Shown: positions 1 to 5,831 of the stretch, in pieces
Position numbering within the stretch: the first letter of the stretch is position 1
Layout: each line of letters opens with the position of its first letter
Source: an uncultured Campylobacter sp.
Lineage (GTDB): Bacteria > Campylobacterota > Campylobacteria > Campylobacterales > Campylobacteraceae
Direction of reading: 5' to 3'
NCBI RefSeq assembly: GCF_938030685.1
Contig: NZ_CALHHX010000172.1
Span: forward strand, 1 to 6,980
DNA length: 6,980 nt
Program-made: the position numbers and the translations under genes
Notes under the pieces: model-generated
The model's input: the letters and a program-made list of their open reading frames with translations, nothing else
Told to the model about the DNA's origin: nothing
Databases searched by the model: none

Positions 1-14
1 GCGGCGAGATGAGA

Positions 15-2435
15 TTAGAATTTTATCCTCGAAGGCTCCATCGGCTTGCTGTAGAAGTAGCCTTGCATATATTTAATCCCCATCTCTTCTAAGATGATTG
101 AAATTTCGTGGTTTTCTACGTATTCGGCGATGAGCTCGTAGCCCTGCTTGCGCGCGAAGTTAGCGATAGTTTCGACGATAGCGCGCGAGTTTTTGTCGTT
201 TGCGATATTTTTGATGAGCGCTCCGTCGATCTTTATGTAATCCACGTCAAGCGTTAAAATTCTATAGTAGTTGGAGTATCCGCTGCCAAAATCGTCTATC
301 GCGACCTTGCAGCCGTAGTTTTTGGCTACGGCGATGAAGCTTCTAAGACTCTCGTAATCGTCGAATTCCTCGCTTTCTAAAATTTCAATAAATAAATTTG
401 AAGCGTTTGGGCTGGATGCGAGCTTGCGCTCTAAAAGCTCCTTGATACCTTCGTTTGCGATGTCAAAATATGAAAGATTTATGCTAAAGCAAGTCCCTGC
501 AAAGCGGTCTAGCAAGCGAAAGGCTTCGTTTATTACTACCTGAGTTAGCGGGATGTAGAGCGAGGTTTGCTTTGCGATGTCGATAAACTCACCTGGGCAG
601 CGCGTCTTGCCCGAACGATCGATTAGGCGGATTAGAATTTCATATACTAACGGGACATAATCACCACCCTCGGTGCCGTATGTGTTGCCGCTAGGATCGC
701 GGTGGGTGATATCAAATATGGGCTGAACAAGCACAAAGACTTGATTTTTCTTGATCGCATTTTGAATGGTGTTGATCATAATCTGATTTTGCAGATATTT
801 TTCCTCAATAGCATTTGGGCGCGAATAAAAGCCCACGTGCTCGTTTTTGCTCTGCGCCTCATACATCGCCATAACCGCCTGAAAGACCCTATTTGCGCCG
901 CCCGCTACATCTGCACGCTCGCTCACGCCCATCGTGATATTTAAAGGCGCGGAGGCAAAGCCCTCGGTGGTATGGAGATTAAAAACTTTATCGGTGAAAT
1001 ATTTGTTTATGATCTCCACGTCGCGCGCGACATTTAGTCCCTCGTAAAATAGGCAAAACTCATCCGATTGGATGCGAAAGATACTAGCTTTGATCTCGTG
1101 CGATTCGATACACATTGCAAGCGTGCGCGCAAAGGAGCGCAGAATTTCATTTGTCGTTTCTGCCTTGTAAAAAAGTCGCAAATTTGCAAAATTTACGATA
1201 GTGATGTAGATTGCTACGCCCGTTTTTTCGGCGTTTATTAGCTCATATAGCGCTGCTTCGTTGCCCTGGCCCGTAAGATGATCGATATAGACTTGATTGT
1301 TTAAGCTCTCCTTCGCGCTCGCAAGAGCTAGCTTCATAATCTCGCGCTCGCCGATGTCATGAGCGTAAAGCGCATATAGCGGCGGCTTGGATGCAGCAGC
1401 GATATTTGCTAGCCTTAGGCTCACATCGGCTAGCTCTCCGTTTTTACGTAGTAGGCGCGTATCTTTGGCGCTTTTATTTACTATCCCAGGAAGTTCGATC
1501 CCTTTATCTTTGGGCATCAAAACTCCAAGATCGCTTCCTTCCAGCTCACTTTGTTCGTAGCCGCTTAAGCTAAGCGCGCTTTTATTAGCGTATAAAATTT
1601 TAAAGCTCTGATCTGCTAAAACTATCGCTTCGCCTGCTTGCTCGCATAGCGCGCTATAGGGTGCGAGGGCGCGTTTGCTACGCAAAGCATCGGAATTTAT
1701 GATATAAGTAAGCAGTAAAAACGACAAAAATACCGCCGTGTAAAGCATCGTCATTTGCATAAACGAGCCGTAGAATTCCTCGCTAGCGTAAGAAAATCGC
1801 TCGCGCAGGCTTGCGAAGCGCTCGTTGAGCAACGAGAGATTATCGCTTACAATGATATTTTGACGCTCGAAATTCCTTAAAATTTGCCGTGCGATTCCTA
1901 TAAACGCAGCTTCGTCGGGGCTTGACGCATCTGCGCTTTCTAGCGCACTTTTTAAAGCAGAGATCTCGGAGCGATTTTTATAATTAAGCCCTAAAATTTG
2001 AGAGTAGAGATTTGCTCTTTGCGCATTTGCGCCACTGGATAAAAATTTTTGCTGCAGACTTTGAAAAAGGATTAAATTTTGCGAATTTAAAGCCCCGAGC
2101 TCGTCCAAAAGTGAAATTTTATCGCTAAAAGCGCTTCCGATCGCGCGCACATCGCTGCTAAGTCCGATTTTATCGATGATTTTGTCTTTTTGTAGAGCTT
2201 GCAGCACCTGATAGATGCCGCGCATATCGGCATTTGCAATCGAAAAGTCCCTTCTTGCGATCTTTGCATCAAATAATATATTTAAGCGGTTATCGGCGTT
2301 ATCGATCAAAGCTAGCTCGCGCGAAATCGTGCTAAATCTCGTTACATCTCTTAGCGACGAGAAATAATTCCTGGCGATGATTATGCCTAATATCATAATC
2401 CCCACCATCAAAGCCCACATTATCTTATCTTTCAT
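15..2435 (-). CDS. Membrane-anchored PAS-GGDEF-EAL protein; probable c-di-GMP phosphodiesterase with a dead GGDEF domain
   Basis: This 806-residue inner-membrane signalling protein probably hydrolyses c-di-GMP. A first membrane helix (about 6-22) and a second (about 230-247) bracket a mostly helical, presumably periplasmic sensor of about 205 residues. A PAS-like domain follows (about 258-360), then GGDEF (about 380-545) and EAL (about 555-800). The EAL domain keeps its catalytic set: E599 in EILIR, N653, E687, D714/D715 in DDFGSGYS, K735 in KIDG, E771/E774 and Q791. The GGDEF domain is degenerate: the signature reads QSDEF (456-460), the metal-binding Asp of the usual DIDxF is V414, and the RxxD inhibitory site is EIKA (447-450). 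It may still bind GTP as a regulatory domain. The ATG start overlaps the end of the peroxidase gene by 11 bp and has a GGAGG six bases upstream (2442-2446), which points to translational coupling. The stop is TAA. What the periplasmic domain senses is unknown. Confidence 0.93.
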   Translation of the reverse strand: MKDKIMWALMVGIMILGIIIARNYFSSLRDVTRFSTISRELALIDNADNRLNILFDAKIARRDFSIANADMRGIYQVLQALQKDKIIDKIGLSSDVRAIGSAFSDKISLLDELGALNSQNLILFQSLQQKFLSSGANAQRANLYSQILGLNYKNRSEISALKSALESADASSPDEAAFIGIARQILRNFERQNIIVSDNLSLLNERFASLRERFSYASEEFYGSFMQMTMLYTAVFLSFLLLTYIINSDALRSKRALAPYSALCEQAGEAIVLADQSFKILYANKSALSLSGYEQSELEGSDLGVLMPKDKGIELPGIVNKSAKDTRLLRKNGELADVSLRLANIAAASKPPLYALYAHDIGEREIMKLALASAKESLNNQVYIDHLTGQGNEAALYELINAEKTGVAIYITIVNFANLRLFYKAETTNEILRSFARTLAMCIESHEIKASIFRIQSDEFCLFYEGLNVARDVEIINKYFTDKVFNLHTTEGFASAPLNITMGVSERADVAGGANRVFQAVMAMYEAQSKNEHVGFYSRPNAIEEKYLQNQIMINTIQNAIKKNQVFVLVQPIFDITHRDPSGNTYGTEGGDYVPLVYEILIRLIDRSGKTRCPGEFIDIAKQTSLYIPLTQVVINEAFRLLDRFAGTCFSINLSYFDIANEGIKELLERKLASSPNASNLFIEILESEEFDDYESLRSFIAVAKNYGCKVAIDDFGSGYSNYYRILTLDVDYIKIDGALIKNIANDKNSRAIVETIANFARKQGYELIAEYVENHEISIILEEMGIKYMQGYFYSKPMEPSRIKF

Positions 2436-3297
2436 CCTGCGCCTCCGTCATATCGCCTTTAAGCGTAGCTAAAAAGCTCATCAAAGCATCAAGCTCCCCA
2501 TCGCTAAGATCGTATTTTAGCAGATCCTTTGCGATCTGCCGCACCGCAAGACGCAAATCCGTCTGCCCGTTTACGTAAGGCGCGGTTTGCGTGATATTGC
2601 GCAAGCTAGGCACGCGGCGCAGCTCAAATCCATCGGAAGTGAGCCTATGCCTAGGCACATCCTCCTCTTCCGCGCTTGGGCGAATTTTAGTAAAGCTGCC
2701 GGTGCCTAGGCTAACGCCGTTGTGACATGCCGAGCATAGCCGCACAAAAAGCACATATCCGTTATATTCGGTATCATTTAGCTTAACCTCGCCGCGCAAA
2801 AATTGGTCAAATTTGGAATTTATCGCCGTTTTGGACTTTAAAAATTCCTTCAGCGCATCAATGAAGTTTGCCGTATTCGCCTCGCCGTAAGCACTTTCAA
2901 AAGCCTGCTTGTAGGCTAAATTCTTCCTGATAAGCTCTAAAATTCTATCTTCGCTCGCATCAAGCTCGTTCTTGCCAAAGACCGACGCCGCGATCCGCGC
3001 TTCAAAGCCCGCGAAATTATAATCGCCCAAGTAGCGGTCAAAATAATAAGAATTTATTAGCGTAGGCACGCGTCCATCGCGCACCGAAGCGCCCGAATCG
3101 TTTAGATAGAAGTTATGGCAGCTCTCGCAGGAGCGGCCTTTGCCGCTAAATCTTACATCGGTAAAAATTTTTGCGCCCAGACGAGCCTTTTGTGGGTCAT
3201 ATTTAGGCATCTCAAGCGGCGAGAAAAGATTGCCGCAAAGCCCCAAAAGCGGCGCCAGGCTAAATATAAAACAGCTTAAAGCTCGCTTCGATCTCAT
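2425..3297 (-). CDS. Periplasmic di-haem cytochrome c peroxidase-like protein (CcpA/MauG family)
   Basis: This 290-residue exported c-type cytochrome has two haem-binding motifs, CESCH (57-61) and CSACH (188-192). Family landmarks are LGAKIFTDVRFSGKG before the first haem and RRVPSLRNITQTAPY (227-241) in the second domain. Family members reduce hydrogen peroxide with electrons from small periplasmic cytochromes, or carry out MauG-like oxidations. Residues 1-22 look like a Sec signal peptide; LGLC is not a good lipobox because Leu precedes Cys. The protein is shorter than typical members (roughly 320-350 residues). It contains no tryptophan, so it lacks the inter-haem Trp and the usual FWDGR segment. 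Where many relatives have AVxxM, giving the haem-ligating Met, it has AVRQI (251-255). Peroxidase activity is therefore less certain than family membership. The ATG start is needed for the signal peptide and lies 38 bp inside the methyltransferase gene, with a weak GGGGTGA ahead of it (3304-3310). Confidence 0.9.
   Translation of the reverse strand: MRSKRALSCFIFSLAPLLGLCGNLFSPLEMPKYDPQKARLGAKIFTDVRFSGKGRSCESCHNFYLNDSGASVRDGRVPTLINSYYFDRYLGDYNFAGFEARIAASVFGKNELDASEDRILELIRKNLAYKQAFESAYGEANTANFIDALKEFLKSKTAINSKFDQFLRGEVKLNDTEYNGYVLFVRLCSACHNGVSLGTGSFTKIRPSAEEEDVPRHRLTSDGFELRRVPSLRNITQTAPYVNGQTDLRLAVRQIAKDLLKYDLSDGELDALMSFLATLKGDMTEAQDER
2442..2446 (-). promoter_or_regulatory. Ribosome-binding site (GGAGG) of the PAS-GGDEF-EAL gene
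   Basis: GGAGG on the minus strand lies six bases before the ATG, within the last codons of the peroxidase gene. It fixes the start of the signalling protein and the 11-bp overlap. Confidence 0.8.
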
Positions 3298-4168
3298 CGC
3301 TTATCACCCCGTCTTTAGCCCGCTTTTTCAAAATCTCCTCGATCTTGCGCTCGCTAGCCTCCGCGCCGTCCATATGCAGGTGCCACGCGGCGTTTTGCAC
3401 AGCTTCTTGCAGACTGCGTTTTTGCTCGCGCTTTTCAGTTAAAATTTCGCTTTTAAACTTGATGTCGCGCGCCTTTAGCAGCGCCTCAAACTTTTCGGAG
3501 GCGGTAGCAAGTCTTTTAGCTCCTGCGCCGAAGCGCTCAAACAGCGGCGCTAGCATCGATGAATTGCGCTCGCTCGCCCAGTTTAGATAAATTTTTCGCT
3601 CGCCCAAAGCTAAAAACGCCCCAAAATCCTCCGTGCTTTTTAGCGCGGGGCTCATAGTAAGAAACGCGATGTCAAAAACTGCGGGAATTTTAAAATTTTC
3701 GCTCTCGCGGCTTTTGCTCACAGCGTCTTTTAAATTTAAAGCCTGCGCTTCCTGAGTTTGCGAGTTTGAAATTTTACTTTTCGAGCGTGGATAAATTTTA
3801 AAATTTTCATCCGCCGCATTTGCAAAACCATCGCGGCTCAGCCGCTCGCAAAACTCCGCAAAGCTTAAATTTAATACGTTTTGCAAGCTAATGCCAAACT
3901 CCTCTGCGCTACGCCTTAGCTCGCGCAGCATCCCCTCCGAGCTATCGATCGCCGTAACCTTGGCGCCCAGCGACGCGAGATACAGCGAGTAAACCCCCGT
4001 GCCGGCGCCCACGTCGAGCACGCTTTTGCCCGCAAAGCTCACGCCCCAGCCGCGCAGTATCTCAAACACCCGCTTGCCAAAATCCCCTAGCTCGCCGCTA
4101 AATTTGGCGTAACTTTCGGACTTTTTATCCCAGCTATTTTCATCTGGTTTTTCGCCGATTTTCTCCAC
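3260..4168 (-). CDS. Class I SAM-dependent methyltransferase, substrate unknown
   Basis: This 302-residue, probably cytosolic enzyme has a Rossmann-type SAM-binding fold. Motif I is VLDVGAGTG (50-58). The acidic residue ending strand 2 is D74 in VTAIDSSEGM, and the motif IV region is FDIAFLTMSPALKS (165-178). The TMSPALKS form is that of the Methyltransf_11/25-like group, and no substrate can be read from it. Between the SAM half and motif IV lies a low-complexity, charged and polar stretch (about 115-160) that looks like an insertion or flexible linker. ENFKI occurs at both ends of it, matching a 15-bp direct repeat in the DNA. The start is GTG, with AAGGG six bases upstream (4175-4179). The stop (TAG) lies 38 bp inside the peroxidase gene. 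It is the first gene of the leftward operon and has its own promoter in the divergent gap. A role in cytochrome maturation or c-di-GMP signalling is not supported by anything beyond position. Confidence 0.85.
   Translation of the reverse strand: MEKIGEKPDENSWDKKSESYAKFSGELGDFGKRVFEILRGWGVSFAGKSVLDVGAGTGVYSLYLASLGAKVTAIDSSEGMLRELRRSAEEFGISLQNVLNLSFAEFCERLSRDGFANAADENFKIYPRSKSKISNSQTQEAQALNLKDAVSKSRESENFKIPAVFDIAFLTMSPALKSTEDFGAFLALGERKIYLNWASERNSSMLAPLFERFGAGAKRLATASEKFEALLKARDIKFKSEILTEKREQKRSLQEAVQNAAWHLHMDGAEASERKIEEILKKRAKDGVISDEIEASFKLFYI
3686..3808. repeat. 15-bp direct repeat (3686-3700 and 3794-3808) flanking a linker-coding segment of the methyltransferase gene
   Basis: The string AATTTTAAAATTTTC occurs twice, 108 bp apart, a spacing of exactly 36 codons. 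On the coding strand both copies read as Glu-Asn-Phe-Lys-Ile. The DNA between them encodes the low-complexity stretch before motif IV. This fits an in-frame duplication or insertion that could also be lost by recombination. However, A/T strings of this kind are common in these genomes, so chance is possible. Confidence 0.5.
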
Positions 4169-4191
4169 CGCTCGCCCTTAAATTTTTTGTA

Positions 4192-4197
4192 ATAATA
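4192..4197 (-). promoter_or_regulatory. -10 box (TATTAT, preceded by GC) of the methyltransferase-peroxidase-EAL operon
   Basis: On the minus strand the gap reads GCTATTATTAC, a good extended -10 match, 23 bp before the GTG start of the methyltransferase gene. The predicted leader is short (about 15-18 bases). It lies 31 bp from the plus-strand -10 box, so the two promoters are back to back and share their upstream DNA. Confidence 0.6.
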
Positions 4198-4230
4198 GCA
4201 AAATTTGGCAATTTTTCCGAATTTGGGCTA
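4196..4230. promoter_or_regulatory. Imperfect dyad between the two divergent -10 boxes; possible operator
   Basis: The left end reads TAGCAAAATTTGG and the right end, reverse-complemented, reads TAGCCCAAATTCGG. The arms match if a short gap is allowed, with the centre near 4213. Part of the symmetry comes from the extended -10 sequences themselves. AATTTGG also occurs as a direct repeat (4202-4208 and 4221-4227). A metal-responsive Fur-family repressor such as Zur would be the natural candidate because of the importer genes, but I cannot match a defined Zur box. Confidence 0.35.
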
Positions 4231-4234
4231 TAAT
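4229..4234 (+). promoter_or_regulatory. -10 box (TATAAT) of the znuCB promoter
   Basis: A perfect TATAAT with an upstream GGGC lies in an A/T-rich leader, 33 bp before the znuC start codon. The expected transcript start near 4241 gives a leader of about 25-30 bases. No good -35 hexamer is visible, as is usual for the main sigma factor of Campylobacter, where periodic A/T tracts replace it; such tracts are present at 4181-4220. Confidence 0.75.
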
Positions 4235-4267
4235 AAATGCTTTCAAAATCTAGGCGAAAGGGCGTTC

Positions 4268-5035
4268 ATGGCGGACGTGACGATAAGAAATTTAAGCTTT
4301 GCTTACGAAAAACGCGAAATTTTAAAAGATATAAACTTAAACTACGAGCTGCGCGATTTTTTAGCGATTTTCGGGCCCAACGGCGGCGGCAAAAGCACCC
4401 TTTTAAAGCTACTTTTGGGGCTATTGCAACCAAGCTCGGGCACGATCGAAATTTTAGGCAGATCGCCCGCGCTTGCCAGGGCGCAAATGGGCTATGTACC
4501 GCAGTTCATCGCGATAAACAAAAGCTTTCCCATAAGCGTGCTCGAAGTCGTTTTAATGGGGCTGATAGATAAGAAAATTTTAGGCTTCTACTCCAAATCC
4601 GAGCGCGAGCAAGCCATGCAGGCCTTGGAGCGCGTAGGCATGCAGAGCTTAGCCGGCTGCCGTATCAGCGAGCTTAGCGGCGGGCAGAGACAGCGCGTTT
4701 ACATAGCGCGGGCGCTGTGCGCAAAGGCTAGAATTTTACTTCTTGATGAGCCGCTAGCGAGCATCGACACGATGGGGCAGGTTCAAATTTACGAGCTTTT
4801 AAAATCCCTAAACGAGAGCGGCTGCGGCATAATTTTAATCAGCCACGACGTGCAGCTTGCGCTAAACTACGCAAACCGCGCACTTTACGTCGCAAACGGC
4901 TCGGCGCACACCCACGAGATCGATCCCGGAAGCAGAGCGGAATTTTTAGATCACCTTAGGCGCGAGCACGGGCACTTCTGCGCCGTTGATCTCGCGCTTA
5001 ACGAATGCTGCTGCGAGGAGGACAAAAATGGCTGA
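4268..5035 (+). CDS. znuC: Metal (zinc/manganese) ABC importer ATP-binding protein, ZnuC-like, with His/Cys-rich tail
   Basis: This 255-residue cytoplasmic ATPase powers metal uptake through the adjacent permease. Walker A is GPNGGGKST (36-44), the Q-loop is Q79 in YVPQF, the signature is LSGGQ (136-140), Walker B is ILLLDEP (156-162) and the switch His is H193 in ISHD. The GPNGGGKST and YVPQ forms are typical of the metal-chelate ATPase branch (ZnuC/MntB/TroB). The C-terminal 45 residues are rich in possible metal ligands: H214, H216, H229, H234, H236, C238 and three consecutive Cys at 247-249. I chose the ATG at 4268 because AAAGGG lies five bases ahead (4257-4262). The frame also opens from a TTG at 4205, but that would start upstream of the -10 box. 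The gene overlaps the permease by 8 bp. Zinc rather than manganese is inferred from the tail and from Znu systems known in Campylobacter. Confidence 0.9.
   Translation: MADVTIRNLSFAYEKREILKDINLNYELRDFLAIFGPNGGGKSTLLKLLLGLLQPSSGTIEILGRSPALARAQMGYVPQFIAINKSFPISVLEVVLMGLIDKKILGFYSKSEREQAMQALERVGMQSLAGCRISELSGGQRQRVYIARALCAKARILLLDEPLASIDTMGQVQIYELLKSLNESGCGIILISHDVQLALNYANRALYVANGSAHTHEIDPGSRAEFLDHLRREHGHFCAVDLALNECCCEEDKNG
5016..5021 (+). promoter_or_regulatory. Strong ribosome-binding site (AGGAGG) of znuB
   Basis: A perfect AGGAGG lies inside the 3' end of znuC, six bases ahead of the ATG at 5028. It settles that start over the in-frame TTG at 4986 and supports efficient reinitiation at the 8-bp overlap. 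Confidence 0.85.
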
Positions 5036-5831
5036 AATTCTATCCTACGATTTCATGCGAAACGCCCTACTCGGCGGGCTTTTAGTCAGCATAGTCTGCG
5101 GCGTCGTGGGCTCTTTAGTCGTGATAAACCGCATGAGCTTCATAGCAGGTGGCATCGCGCACGGCGCATACGGCGGTATCGGCATCGCGCTATTTTTAGG
5201 TATCTCGCCCGTGCTGGGAGCTAGCGTATTTGCGCTGTTTTTGGGGCTACTCATCGCCTACGTCACGCTGCGAAACACCGAGCGCTTCGACGCCGTAATC
5301 GGCGCGATATGGGCGTTTGGAATGGCGCTAGGGATAATCTTCGCCGATCTCACGCCTGGATACAAATCCGATCTGATGAGCTTTTTATTCGGCTCGATCT
5401 TAGCTATAAATCACGAAAATTTAATCTTCATCGGCATTTGCGGCGCGGCATTTGCGGCGCTTACGGCGTGCTTTTACAGGCAGTTTTTAGCAATCAGCTT
5501 CGATAAGGAATTTGCTCTGCTGCGCGGGGTAAATACGAGCGTCTTTTACTATGTCCTCGTAGTGATGGCGAGCCTCGCGGTGGTCGCGTCGATTCAGATC
5601 GTAGGACTAATCTTAGTAATCTCGCTGATGACGATCCCGCCCTTCATCGCCGAAAAAATTTCAAAAAGCCTAGGCTCGATGATGGCGATAAGCTGCGCGC
5701 TATCGGCGCTTTTCTGTGCGGCGGGGCTTATTTTGAGCTTTAAGCTCAATCTAACCAGCGGCGCTTCGATAATCCTAGTCGCCTCGGTCTGCTTTTTCGC
5801 AAGCTCGATCTTTAGTAAACTTCGCGCCTAA
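5028..5831 (+). CDS. znuB: Metal ABC importer permease, ZnuB-like (ABC-3 family)
   Basis: This 267-residue integral membrane protein forms the channel of a zinc- or manganese-type importer with the upstream ATPase. It has about eight or nine hydrophobic helices (roughly 11-33, 44-58, 60-80, 88-108, 131-150, 172-190, 192-210, 217-237, 244-262). Conserved ABC-3 stretches are MSFIAGGIAHGAYGG (36-50), with H45, and VGLILVISLMTIPPFIAEK (192-210), the usual region contacting the ATPase. Length matches the family. The ATG at 5028 is preceded by a very strong AGGAGG (5016-5021), six bases away, and overlaps the ATPase stop by 8 bp, so the two are co-translated. A TTG 42 bp upstream in the same frame is not needed. 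The 3' end overlaps the convergent transporter gene by 57 bp. No solute-binding protein (ZnuA) gene follows, so it must be encoded elsewhere if the system works in the usual way. Confidence 0.92.
   Translation: MAEILSYDFMRNALLGGLLVSIVCGVVGSLVVINRMSFIAGGIAHGAYGGIGIALFLGISPVLGASVFALFLGLLIAYVTLRNTERFDAVIGAIWAFGMALGIIFADLTPGYKSDLMSFLFGSILAINHENLIFIGICGAAFAALTACFYRQFLAISFDKEFALLRGVNTSVFYYVLVVMASLAVVASIQIVGLILVISLMTIPPFIAEKISKSLGSMMAISCALSALFCAAGLILSFKLNLTSGASIILVASVCFFASSIFSKLRA

Noticed and set aside
1..14. Possible terminator or next gene after the EAL protein
   Set aside because: Only 14 bases are available and they show neither a stem-loop nor a start codon that can be judged.
702..944. Plus-strand open frame opposite the EAL/GGDEF gene
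   Set aside because: It is antisense to conserved domain sequence, has no recognisable protein features, and is explained by codon bias of the real gene. The same applies to the plus-strand frames at 1391-1573, 3140-3442, 3345-3590, 5929-6198 and 6126-6317, the minus-strand frames at 2087-2272 and 5045-5254, and the same-strand, other-frame shadows at 4237-4572 and 5309-5506.
3230..3297. Lipoprotein signal for the peroxidase (LGLC)
   Set aside because: The residue before Cys is Leu rather than Gly, Ala or Ser, so it is a poor lipobox. A soluble Sec-exported protein is more likely.
4205..4267. Upstream TTG start adding 21 residues to the importer ATPase
   Set aside because: The codon lies ahead of the -10 box and the added residues do not resemble the family. 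The ATG at 4268 has a good ribosome-binding site.
4986..5027. Upstream TTG start adding 14 residues to the permease
   Set aside because: The ATG at 5028 has a perfect AGGAGG at ideal spacing, and the extra residues are polar and not typical of the family.
5733..5749. Palindrome TTGAGCTT-T-AAGCTCAA, possible terminator hairpin
   Set aside because: It lies inside the permease coding region (LSFKLN), has only a short stem once a loop is allowed, and has no T-run on either strand.
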